This document shows, in pieces, positions 1 through 13,400 of a stretch of 64,000 nt of DNA; position 1 is the first letter of the stretch, and each line of letters begins with the position of its first letter. The notes below the pieces were generated by a model. The model was not told the DNA's origin, searched no databases, and saw only the letters and a list, made by a program, of their open reading frames with translations. A program made the position numbers and the translations under genes. Source of the stretch: Paraescarpia echinospica (Eukaryota > Annelida > Polychaeta > Sabellida > Siboglinidae); the NCBI GenBank assembly GCA_020002185.1, contig CM034535.1, positions 63,400,076 through 63,464,075 on the forward strand. The letters run 5' to 3'.

Positions 1-310
1 AGTAACGGTAACATGTTGCCTGGAGGCGACGTGGTAATAGCGAAGCTAGGACATACTGACAGAGGAAATGGCATTGCGACGGGGACACCAATTGGAACGA
101 TTGAAACCGACAACAAAACTGCTACACATGGTTAAATTACAGCGACCAGAGTGGTGCTATGAGGTTATATTGATATGGCAGATATATGAAATCCACACAA
201 ACGCCAAACCAAAAAAGCCAACTGTATAACAACTATCGCAAGACACTAGCACGGCCATCAGCGGGAACATGTCGCCTTATCAACTGTCTCAATATATCGC
301 AGACAATAGT

Positions 311-706
311 AGCAGTTTACTCACCTGTCACTCAAAGCAACAGTTTACTCACCTGTCACTCAAAGCAACAGTTTACTCATCTGTCACTCAAAACAACAAT
401 TTACTCACCTGTCACTCAAAGCAACAGTTTACTCACCGGTCACTCAAAGCAACAGTTTACTCACCTGTCACTCAAAGCAACAGTTTACTCACCTATCACT
501 CAAAGCAACAGTTTACTCACCTGTCACTCAAAGCAACAGTTTACTCACCTGTCACTCAAAGCAACCGTTTACTCACCTGCCACTCAAAGCAACAATTTAC
601 TCACCTGTCACTCAAAGCAACAGTTTACTCACCTGTCACTCAAAGCAACAGTTTACTCACCTGTCACTCAAAGCAACAGTTTACTCACCTGTCACTCAAA
701 GCAACA
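311..706. repeat. 28-bp minisatellite, about 14 copies
   Basis: Head-to-tail copies of agcaacagtttactcacctg plus tcactcaa with rare single-base changes. Since 28 is not a multiple of three, all frames read through it as similar low-complexity ORFs; none is a gene. It lies on the 3' side of the last visible collagen exon. Confidence 0.95.
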
Positions 707-724
707 CGTTCGTAGTGTCCGTTG

Positions 725-1066
725 ATGACAAATACCACATTACACAGTTTCTTTTATAACCAAGACATGGATTCAGCTAAATTGCGTTTCGCTTTATTCT
801 TTCTACTTCATCCGTACCCTTCTTTCGCTATTGCATTAACTTGAATTGTACACTAATTATGTATATGTGGCTGTTATGATATCCATATTTTAATCGACAT
901 TTGCTTCGCCAGTGTCCGCTTCGTAAACCAGGACATTATAGTCCAATTAGTGTTTAATGAAACAACAATAAATTATACGTACATATTGAGATTAAAACTC
1001 TGGGGAGTCCTTAAACATAATTATGGACATCAACAATTCCAACCATATACACAGGAAATAACCTAC
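725..1066. other. Collagen intron, no feature seen
   Basis: AT-rich intron sequence after collagen exon 13. I searched both strands for a further Gly-X-Y exon and see none down to base 1. Confidence 0.6.
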
Positions 1067-1790
1067 CTTGCTTGCCCGGGAAGCCAACACTGCCGGGCTT
1101 GCCGGGCTTTCCCGGTTTCCCAGGAGTACCGAACCCGGCCTCTCCTTTTACGCCATTGGGTCCAACTATTCCGAGGCTGCTCCCTGGTTCTCCTTTCTTC
1201 CCCTGCAACCCTAGGACACCTTTCCCCGCTCGACCGGGTGGGCCTGGAGATCCAGGCATGCCAATCCCTGGATCCCCCGTCGGCCCGGGCAGTCCTATCC
1301 CTGGGTTGCCCGCATTTCCCTTCGGTCCTGGTTTATTTAATCCCGGCGGGCCAGGTGGACCAATATGACCAACACTTTTCTCCCCTTTTCGCCCGGCAGG
1401 ACCTGGGATGCCAACGCCTTCCCCCGGTTCTCCCTTCGGTCCACGCGGCCCTGCAGTCGTCGATCCCGGTGGAAAACTTCTCCCGGGGCGGCCTGGTTTC
1501 CCAGGATCGCCTTTCTTCCCCGCGAGACCGGGAAATCCGGGCAAGCCGTATTCGCCTCTAGACCCGGGAGGGCCGGGAAGACCTCGTCCCGGTTCTCCTT
1601 TCAGTCCCGTGGTGGCGTCTCCCGGACGCCCGGGGAGCCCAAGCTTTCCCGGTCGGCCGTCTCTACCGGACGGACCCGTGGGCCCCGGCATCCCGGGAAG
1701 AGGTCGGCCTGGCTTCCCAATCGGGCCTCCTAGTCCCGGTTGTCCTGGCGGTCCTGAACGCCCAGTTGGTCCTGGTTTCCCACCTGGACC
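1067..1790 (-). CDS. Collagen IV exon 13: very large interrupted Gly-X-Y exon
   Basis: 724 bp, phase 0 to 1, about 241 residues with no stop. Gly-X-Y is broken about a dozen times (GRPLPG, GDATTG, GRGLPG, GEKSVG, GLNKPG, GIGLPG, GSSLG and others), the hallmark of network-forming type IV collagen. Acceptor ...tttaacacag, donor gtaggt. It is far larger than the other exons here, suggesting intron loss. The region is GC-rich compared with its surroundings, and open frames on the opposite strand are its mirror image. Confidence 0.85.
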
Positions 1791-3604
1791 CTGTGTTAAA
1801 TGAATAACATTTCTATGAAGACGGTTATTGTACACTGGTACATTTCGCCCGACCCGACCCGACTAGACCAGACCAGACCAGACAAGACCAGACTCACTCC
1901 GACTGCAGTGTACATACATTACACATACTTGAAGCAGGTGTGATGTCATAATCACGTAAACTTTCGACTACGTTAGGGCTAGTCGCTGTCAGTCTGGCGT
2001 ATTCAAAAGTATTCAAGTTGATGTGATGGTGATGTCACACTGGTTTCAAATATAACTCGGTCGGTATAAGTTGGTGTAGTGTTTCAGCCGTATCCCGGCT
2101 TTTAGCGGATCAAATACACGACACACCCACTTAACAATTGTTAATTCCGCGGCTGAATAGAGTCACATTTAAAGTGTGGTCGTATACGTTCACCTAGTCC
2201 CACAAACTTATACCATTACGTATCAGAGGTTGATGGTTTTATCGCAAGTATCGTGGAGAAAACAAAGCGCCTACCGATTGTGACGGATATTAATACACAA
2301 CGACAATATTGTGAATATAATAAGCTGGCACCGTGGTGGGTCACTATCTAACTAACCAATAGCCGCTGGATTCAACTGATGTTTTGGAAGCCATTTCGGG
2401 GGGACAGTACTGTTGAAAATTTTACTTTTTTACGTCGCGCTATGTTGAGCGTCAAACATTATTACCGAATGATATACAGTGAAAAACAGTCACCCAATAA
2501 ATATTATCATCGTGCAAAATAAATATTTATGATGACTGATCGTTAAAAAAACGAATATTTGAATACTGCGCCATATGTGTAAGGCTGGTATTTATAACAA
2601 ATGGAGTTATCGAATACACACCCTTTCGCCTTGCTTTCCTTTCAGTCCAAAACCAGGAACACCAAAAGGCCCTGAAACAAGTGAAAATGTACAGACAATC
2701 TCAGTCCACTTCCCTCATTTAACTGTAAATCATCGAGTAAACGCAAGAATGGAACGGCTACGCACGCCTTTTTCAGAGTTGGTTATATGACTGCCTTTAA
2801 ACACATGTGTTTAAAAGCAGTCATATTGTGTTGCGCGATTTTCAACACGAGAACCGAGTATAGAGCGTGGATAGAAGAGATCAATGGAATCGACACATGA
2901 ATAGTTTACACAGATTCAACCAGAAGGCCCGTGGTTAGAAACGTTTGTTCTGGACGTGTTTACACCAACCTATTCGACAGTTTTACAATGATTAAAACTA
3001 GAAGTTACTGCACGAGGGAAGGACTAAACTGAAGTAATTTATATAGTCGAAATGAAACATCCTCCACGGTAGAACCTACCTTGATTTCCCTTTTCACCCT
3101 AAAACAAAGAAAGATATATTAAAATGAAACAACGCTATTCAACACACGCACAGTCAGGGTTTTAATCATTTACGGCAAGAAATCAGTGCAACAATAATTG
3201 TTCCAAACTGGCAAACGATGGCCGTTTTCCATTATAATTATGGAAAAGGCCATGTTTTGCAGTGTACTGTTGTCGCATTGATTTGTTGTACAGCTAAAAT
3301 GGATGTTGTATGTTTATGGCGACTGCGAACATTCAATGTTTATATATATTTCAGATCTACTAACGAAACAGAAATCGCCGTGACTTAATTTCACTGCGAA
3401 AATAGCGTTGAACACCTGTTTGATATCAGAGGACGTCAGGTTTCCAAATGTTCCCTGATGTTAAAGAAATTACGTAAGTAAAATGGAACACACACTCGCG
3501 CGCACATATTCATAAAAGCACATACTGGTGTACACTCACAAATAAGCATGCATACATACCCGTATCACTCACGCTGACACACAGACGTACGCACACCTTG
3601 CACA

Positions 3605-3650
<46 letters not shown>

Positions 3651-5393
3651 CGGATAGCATCCACACTCACGCACGCACAAGCACACGCAAGCACATACAT
3701 ACGTACGCACCCACCCACATGCACGCACGCACGCATCCACGCATGCACGCACAAACTTATGCATACACACACGCACACACGTGCACGCACGCACGCGCAC
3801 GTACGCACACACACACACACACAAACACACACACGCACACACATACGCACACACAAACACACAAACACGCATACATACACGCTTGCATGCACACACCCAC
3901 GCACACATACACCAGGGGCGGATGCAGAGAGGGTATTCCCGGGGGAGGTGGGGCACAAAAACCTCCAATGGCGGCCGAACCAAATGGTGTAGAAATATTT
4001 TCGCTGCGGCGCCGTAACGTCAGCTTCTCCGCTGTCTCTGCGTTCGATTGGTGACGTCGGAAGCCGGGGGTGTAACTTCAGCTTATTGTAACGTTAACAA
4101 GGGCACGGCGGCACATTTTCAAGGGTCTGGGGGCGCGGTCACGTAAGTCCATTCAAAGAGGTCTACGGGGCACGCGCCCCCAGACCTCTGCACCCGCCTA
4201 TACACACGCACACGTCACACACGATGATAGTCTTGTATTGCTCATATATCCGACGGAGGACATCAGAATAAAATAATAGCATATTTTATATTTTTAAATA
4301 TTTTAAAGAGAAGCAATCTAGCACACACTGACGCTATGGAATAAACCAATACCTATGTAATGTAACAATGATTATACTTACTGGCTCGCCCTTTGGTCCT
4401 TGTACGCCGTGGCCCAGTCTACCCATTTGACCCTAGGCAGATACAGCAACACAACACAAGTTTTGAGTACACGTATTTTCAAAAGCGGACTCCACTGATT
4501 GATCAACATTTCAAATAAAATATTGTGTGACGCAAGATCTGGTTTGGATTTAGAGTAAAAACCTTGCTATAGCCAATACACAACAACAGGTGATTTTAAA
4601 TAAACATCAAGCAAGACAAACATTATTAGAGTCCATTTATTAAAGTGTATACCCCCACAACAATTACTGGCAGGGCACCTGAAATTTTCCTTTAATTTCT
4701 TCTTCCCCGAAGATTTCCCGTTCGTTTTATGAAACCGCTGTTAATCTGTATTTGGTAAACTAGTATTCATTGGTGCTATCAATAATATACAATCTTTCCC
4801 GAGGTAATGTGCTTACCCACCGGCCTTCCCGGCATTCCTGGCAGGCCTATCTCTCCTTTCGTGCCCTGAAACCGGGAATATACTCAAGAATCTCTCGCTG
4901 GACGATCAATGCATTGGTTTTCAAACAGAGCAAACGATCACGACTCGCCAAAAATTAATTTAATCAACACTGGGCAAAGGAATTGTATTGAAGCAGATAT
5001 GTAAATACATGAACAGTTTATTTAGGAATACTTCCTGATACATGTTTCATAGCATTATTAATAAACGTATATAAAGACACTTTCTCAAAATGGAATTTTA
5101 ATATAGTACAGCAATCGGTTATAATTTACAACTGAATATAATTATTGACAATTACACCAATCCCTATTATCGTGGCTTGGACAAGGATAACATGGTATCA
5201 CTACGATGTTGAAAAATATAGGCGTACAATATGGAGTAAGGGATGAGTACTCACATTGATTCCCGGACATCCGTGCTCTCCGTTTAGTCCCGTGGCGCCT
5301 TGCAGCCCGCCTCGTCCCTATTCAAAGGTGGTAACAGCTAAGTGATGTCTATGAATTGTACCGTTAGGTAATTTTGGTAATATGCACAGGTGT

Positions 5394-5432
<39 letters not shown>

Positions 5433-8189
5433 TGTGTGTGTGTGCGTGTGTGTGTGTGTGTGTGAGGGCGCGCGCCAGCGGTGCGGGTGCGTGTGCGTTA
5501 CGTGTACGTATGCGTGTGTGCGTCTGTTTGTTTTTGTATATGTGCGTGTGTGTGTGCGTGTGTGTGTGCGTGTGTGTGTGTGCGTGTGTGTGTGCGTGCG
5601 TGCGTGCCTGTGTGCCTGTGTGCCTGTGTGAACACACGCACACACGCACACACGCACACACGCACACACGCACACACGCACAAAAACAAACAGACGCACA
5701 CACGCATACGTACACGTAACGCACACGCACCCGCACCGCACGCGCGCGCCCTCACACACACACACACACACGCACACACGCACACACGCACACACGCACA
5801 CACGCACACACGTACACGCGTATGCACCAAGTACAGTGGAGTGTTGCTATAAGAAGTAAGTAGATTTGCCGCGTAGACAAGCAAACGAGCATAAGACAAA
5901 AAACGTTTAGAAAAGAATAGGTCTTACTGGCAAGCCGTCTCTTCCGTGTTGTCCGTCAGACCCCGGCAACCCCTGCGACAAATTGAAGTGTGTCTTGTTA
6001 AATGCAAATATCTTGCAATGTCATTATGGCGACCACAAGCGTGAATAACGTATTGTTTCGTCAGATCTATGCCATTTTTTTGCCAGTATGTAAAAACAAG
6101 TTTGCATTTCATTTAATGTAAACCTATTTGGGAAGTAGCAAATATTATGCTGGCAACACTGATTGTTTTGTTGCCGTATAAAGACAAGTGTATAGATGTC
6201 TCTTCAAAGAAATGTTAACGACGTCGCCAGATGGCGGCAGCTATAGTTTCGAAATTGACCTGACGTAATTGCATTGTGCTTTGTTGATATATCTCATTGC
6301 ATGCACTGACTGTCGAATGTCGTTGTCATAACGAAAACAATTATTAATGTTTCTAGCCTAGAAAACAACATAACTAATTATGTTTCTTTACACAACAATA
6401 TTTTGGTCCGCTTTGAACTAATTATGAAGTTCCACATATAGCTGAGTTACAGTTCGGGCTAAACTGACTTAGCGGGTATGTTGTTACAACAAAGCACAAA
6501 TGACCCTCCATCTCACCCGATCTCCCTTGGCACCTCGAACTCCCTTGAAACCGGGCTCGCCCGTCTGTCCCTTCTTCCCTGGGCGTCCTTCTTTCCCGGC
6601 CGGCCCGGGTACGCCTTGCGGTCCGCTTGGCCCCATCTGGCCCTGTGTCGGCAGACCATTAAAGGGAGGTTTTCCATCCGTTTTTATTGTAAAAACACAA
6701 TGTTATGCAGTATAAAGTATAATGTGCTCTAACATATTAGCCACTCAAATATGTTTTAACGAAGTAGAAACAACTGTTGAATTCAACAGTTCAATGTTTG
6801 AACAAGACATAGCGCTGTCACTCAAATCCCCGAATAGCGAGCTCGGATAAATCCGAGGAAGAGTCGCGACCCGACGGGGACGGAGCTTTTACACTGTAAT
6901 GTCAATACGCTATCATAGTAGCTTCGAACCTGAGGTCACGCAGCGGCGCACTGCCGTGTAACCAAACGGTTTCCTTCCGAAACACTTACATGTCAATAAC
7001 AGCAACAGATGGTTTAAATATAAAACACATTTGAGAAGAAATTGGCCTTCTAGGTGGTTAGAATGAACAGGTCAACTGTCACGTGTGCATCGTCACGCTT
7101 ATTGACCACGGTTAGGATATTGCGCAAAAATTTTGTTGAAAATGAATTCATCAATAGAAAAGACGTCAGTCAATACAACGACGTAGTGTACAAAAAGACG
7201 TTTTTGAAATATAAACACAAATATCTGCACTGTCTTTTTGACCGCGAGAAGTATATCACACGATTGTGATATTCACGGACGAAACAGCGATGAACCATAG
7301 CTGATGGAAAATGAAGACGTCAACGGTTGTACGTACCGGTTTTCCTGCGGGGCCTGGAACCCCTGGCGGTCCTTCGGTTCCCTGAAGATCAAAATAAACA
7401 TTTACGAGTCTATCAATATTTGCGCATTCACCACTTCCCAAACCTTATTCCTCTACGACTATGTCAATTAATATAGGCCATATCTTGATTACTCTCAAAC
7501 AACCAGCAATACATTGGTCAGAAACGGGTAGTCCATAATATTTTATCTACATTTTTCTTGTTAGCCATACGGCTACCTCACGGAACTTGAGTCCGACGAA
7601 TTGTTAACAGTGTTTTGATAAATATGTGTATGAGCTACATCGCCTAAAGTTTCTGTCATAGATTAATGAAAACGTTCTTGCAGCACAAGGCGTGGCAGTC
7701 CTAAATTGAGATGGGACCGACATTAACGTGATCTCCGAGTCACGAGGGATACACAGTCCCAATGTTGAGGGCCAGGTTTTTACACCAAATATACCATGCC
7801 TGCCTGCTCAGGATATTGAACTCAAAGCGTTGGCATGCCAGGCGAGTGTATTTAACCATTAACCACCGCGCTCTCTAGCGTACCTGCTCTCCTTGTTCGC
7901 CGTCTCTTCCCGGCATTCCGAATTCACCGTTCACTCCCTTCACCCCGCGTCTCCCTTCCACTCCCGGTGGCCCCACGTGACCAGGATGGCCGGGGTCACC
8001 TTTTGCACCAACCGCCCCCTGTGACGTAAAGGTGGTTTTACATGCATCTTTGCTACATGACATTGGACTGGTCTAATAATAAAGTAGAATTGTTTATATT
8101 TATGTAATAATGGTGTTAATGTACGCATGGACAAGGACAGAAATCTGTGCAGTAGCTGCTACGTACGTGATTGCTGATACAATCAATCT

Positions 8190-8226
<37 letters not shown>

Positions 8227-10371
8227 CCAATCAGTAATTTATTTCCAATAACCGAACGGCACAAATTCAATCATTACATAATACAACACAATTTCCAACA
8301 TGTAAACAATTAAATAAACAACAGGGAGTTGATGGGAAGGGGTGAAGAGAAGTGTCTTCTTATCTATGGTTCACCCCAACCAGTGTGGTTATGTATGATA
8401 TAACACAATGTCTTATAATCAATATACTTTACAAATCCATATCTAATGCACACAGAACACACAATAGTTGTTTGTTTCCAGTTACAACGAGATCAATATA
8501 ACGATAAACTTCCTTGAAAGACGAGGTCGTTAAAAGTACGATGTAGGTTCTTCATTTAACTTTGTGAATAACACATGGGCGGATAGGAATGTCAGTTCTT
8601 TCTTTTCGTCTCAGACATGGCGAGTGGGACAGTTTTAACAGTGGTTCCTTCAATCTGACATTATACTTACATATAAATTAAACACCATATTATACGGTGT
8701 AAAATATGAAAATACTTTTTGTAAAATAATTGCAATAAATGCAAAATATTGTTTCCATTGTGGGAACATATCAAGTCAGATACAACAGTTAATACAGGTT
8801 AGGCTGTTCCTAAAATAATAATGTTATGTTGCTACAATTCTTTTTCAAGGCAGACAATTTAATTCACTCTTAAGTCTAAAAGCATAATTGAATATACCCA
8901 CACACGCAGCCACGCAGTCACGATCACACGCTCACGCACACACGCACACACGCACACACGCACGCACGCACACGCACGCAAACGCACGCACGCACGCACG
9001 CACACGCACGCACACGCACGCACGCGCACGCACGCGCACGCACGCGCACGCACATACACGCACACCAACTAGTACGTAGGCCCACAAGTGGTTAGGTGTG
9101 CATCTCTCATACATTTTAGTAACGTCACATTGTATTTACCTGTGCACCCTTTTCTCCATAGCAGCGGCACCCACCAAAACATCGCTGTAAAAAGGAAAAT
9201 GGAGAAAAGGAAAACAGAAATACAGCGTCCGCTCGTTCCTAATAATCGTTTACATATCGGCCGGTGAATAGCAACGATTTAACCATATCAACAATTAATA
9301 CAATACTAACGGCTCATAAATATAACTGGTGGAATAGTTTATATTTGAAATAATCAGTATGGCTCTGATACAGGCCTACCTATCACGGTAATATGCAAAT
9401 ATTAGTTCATTTTTGAGTGCGCTTCTTTAATGTCTGTACTAATTAACAGTTCACAGTTGCAACAATTCGTCAATTTCAGTTTTCGTCTTCAAAAGAAAAT
9501 ATTGAGTTCAATTAGTTCATGTAGCATTAAGTTCTGATACATAGACGTACGAATATAAACTCGTTACCCCATCGTGCAACTCACTTCTTTTTCTGAACTG
9601 CTAGCGCTAGAATCGTAGCCAACCGCCCAGCCCTGACGATTCACTCTTGTCCGGTAGGCGTCGCCAGCAGCGCCAGGACCTGATATGACCACATCGACGC
9701 GTTTATACATTACAATAAAGGGAAGCAGTCTCTTCGTTTTAATTGAAAAATTATGCTATACTATATAATAATAAAATAATAAAGTTCTATATCGCCTATA
9801 TCCACAGCAATCTGAGCTCATATAGTTTATACACTATAAACTATATGTATTCAGACATACTTACCGCCCAGAAAGATGTTAGCGAACCAGAAACAACACT
9901 TGAATTCAACAGTTCAGTATTTACAAAAATCACCGAGCTCTCACTCAACTCCCCGAATAGCAAGCTCGGATAATTTCTAGGAAGGTCGTGACCCAACGAG
10001 GGCATGGTGATATATCACAAGACACACATATCTACTTTCATTAGCAATCGGATCTTTATAACAAAACGAACTGACCACCTCCCTTTAAACGGGTAAGCGA
10101 CCCCTAGAAGGCGGCACACTAACCAGTACGTTTGGTTGGATTCCGGCCAACCAAGTGGTATAGAAATATATATAATGCTTAATCGCACCACTCCAGGCAT
10201 AATTGGTTTCCATCAGTCATTGCGAGGTACACGTCACGAGTGAATTGATATACATTCAGTCTTTTTAGAAGAGGAAGTGCACCATGCCGTTGACACCAAT
10301 AAGAACTCTTTTACCCTTACCCCTAACAGCAAAACCGGTGCTTACATTAAGTTTATTACCCCGTGGCATGT

Positions 10372-10409
<38 letters not shown>

Positions 10410-13400
10410 TTAACATCCAATGTATTACGTATCACCCAGCGTACTATCTAGTGGCATATGCATAAAATCGAAGAACATATTTTCTACAAGTGTACCCTCT
10501 GAGATTTGCGGGCACTGCAACATATCAGAACGATAAGATGGCGGGGTGGGGGAACTGAGACGCGCGCATCTCTGACGTCAGTTGTGATGTGAACGCCACC
10601 TAATCACTGGTGGAGAAACAATTATGAATGACTGTGTGATTTAGTTGCACATAGGATAAGCTACCTATGACACTTGTGACTAATTTGACGGTGCTTTTTG
10701 ATGGTAAGGAAATGCCAATAACACAAAGCACAAGGTATTTATACGTGTATTACCAAATAACTCATAAAGTCGTCTTATAATACAGCTTTTGAAGCCACAC
10801 TTATTTATGAGTGCAGCTTAACAACACATTTACGTAATCATTCCAATACGTGCAGTAACTAGGTCAACCATTTTGATGAAGTCGGTGCGATCAACCATTC
10901 AACATATCAAATACAATCGGCGCAAGTGCGCCTGTATTGAGGCTATATATGTCAGAGCACAGTTAACCTTTCTGGAGTTTTCAGTGTAATATAGTATCTA
11001 GAAAATGGTGATATTTGAAATGTTAAATAAACGTTTTTATGGGAAACGAGTGCTAGCGTGTATTGACAGTGGAATGACGCCTATCTGGTAGAGTGTAGTT
11101 GGCGGAGTGATTTTGTTGCCATTTTTCACATAGGACACGTGGGCGAAGAAAGACATTGCTATTTTGGAAAGTATTGATGGACACCATATCATTAATATGC
11201 TGGCAGTGGTTGTGACGAAATGTCACATTTTTCTCAGGTACAGTTTCCACATAATCTGACAAGACGTTAACATGGCCACCAATGAGAAAATTAACTGTCT
11301 TCTGTGCCCTAGACGTATACACGGGGAACGCAGACTCCAGACGCAGATACGATACTGTGATAGCGTTTTTGGGTCATCGCTGTCTGAAATGGCGATTCCT
11401 TGGCAATCTACTCGCCGAGGCACTGACTGCTAGCGTGTGCGCCTTCGACGCCATAAACCCTTTCTTTAATCACATTGGCGCTAGGTGGCATGGTAAATAC
11501 TCGTGCACAATCAATGCATTAATTGTGCCGCTCGCTCTTATACTGGGACAACACATATTTGATCGAATTTCCTCGATTAGTTACGCAGAATACGCGAAGT
11601 TTGTTCGATATAAAAATAGTTGTTATTGTCGCAGGACGACGAATACGGTAGCATTAACTGCCTTTTTGTGCTGCGTCCTGCATCATGAAGGTATATTTAT
11701 GCTACACGAATTGTAGAAAGACTGCGTGAAACGGAAGAGTCTAACGCAGGTGTGTTGTTCCACCTGCGTATCGGTGCATAGCCTCGCGAAACACCTGTGC
11801 AGAAGCTTAAATATTGAGTTGCTACTGCACTCCCCCACCGATCGAGCCCGCCACGCTCTATTAGTCTTTAGGATGGGACTAAAATTACTAAACATTACAC
11901 TTAAACTAGTCGCACGATAATTCGTGGATCTACATCCATCAGCTGCTACAGAATGAACGACGTAAGAATTTAATTTTCGTCTGAAGAAAACATTGCATAT
12001 ACTTTAACCTTTCAGTTCGTTGCCCGCTTTTAATTAGCGTTTCTTTTTAGGATTTTAAGGTTGTGCAATTCTCACACGTCAGCTTAATGGCGTATTTTTG
12101 TGATGACGCCATTTACCTATACTCGTAACGATATGGCAAAAACTGTGTTATCCGTGAAGTATGGATGCATGCTGGGTTTGAGCATGCAGCGCTACAAAAA
12201 TGTTGTAATCAACTATATTCATATATTGTATCGATATTAATAATTATAACTTTATGTTATGAATCTTTGCAAATATTATTTATGAAAAATAATAATTACG
12301 CACCTCTTATGTAGACGATTGACTAATATACAGCATATCGGTTCGGAGAAACTTGATCTTAGTCCAGGGACGGTGAAGAGAGAGTACTTGTTTAGTGGGT
12401 ACCGCGGTAGAACCTGTGTATCTACGATAATTCTTGTTATAACGTTGCTTGAATAAACACATCATATCATTCGTAGCACCAGTACAGGCATATACATTTT
12501 CGTGGAAGTCGTAACATAATGACATTCTCTCTTTGTAGTCATGTTTGCATACCTGTTTGGGTTATGTTGATAGTGCCCTATACTGACAGGTCACGATAAC
12601 AGACATTGCGAATGGACCAGTCCTATGAATCGTTCACAAACAACTAACGTAGTGTACATCGTTGTACATATACAATCACACCTTTTGTACAATTAAGCTT
12701 CTACCACTGTTTAGACGAGGAACAGTCCAATATTGCTTCTAGCAAGATACCAGTTGATTTTCCAGCATCCACGACACCTACCTAAGAAAGACATTGAGAC
12801 TATATTGGCCGGAGACCATCTCCAACTCCACCAAGCAAAAAAAACACATCTGCCTCATATACGGTCAGTACCTGAATAAGATAAGGTGGACATGGATTGA
12901 CCATGTCTACAGACATGGATTGACGGTTAACAGACAGACAGACCGACCGACCGACCGACAAACAGGCAGAAGTTCTTTATTAAGACCCATATACATATCA
13001 CTCAATAAGTGATTCTGTAAAAGCATAAATATAGTAATCACATGGTATACAAATTATCACGTGTGCTCCCACTAAGGGAAAAAAAGCCGCTCTCGTAGGA
13101 GCCACCAGTTATATTGATGACAAATCCTGGTGTATACAAAAATGGTAGCATAAATCGGTTAACAGAGTAAGTCAGACAAAGTTTAGAACATAACATTATA
13201 CATGATTTTGGACGATTGGCTATTCATCCAAAGAGGTACACATAAAAGCTTATTCATATTTGTTGTTCACTCATAATGACAAAAGTAACAATTTCGTAAT
13301 GTGCATAGAGGTAAATAAGTCTACAAATAATGATGTTTAACATACATTGCAAACCCGTGTAAGCAGTGAGTGTAGATTTAACTTGTTATTAAATCAGGTG

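Noticed and set aside
186..725. Two overlapping repeat-protein frames (LLTCHSKQQFTH units)
   Set aside because: They arise from the 28-bp minisatellite, which reads alike in all frames.
1072..1803. Plus-strand Pro-Gly-rich frames that look collagen-like
   Set aside because: Reverse complement of the Gly-X-Y exon gives Pro/Gly periodicity; splice sites and phases support only the minus strand.
11282..11716. 144-codon plus-strand frame in the first collagen intron
   Set aside because: No recognisable domain, no splice context and overlapping frames of similar length.
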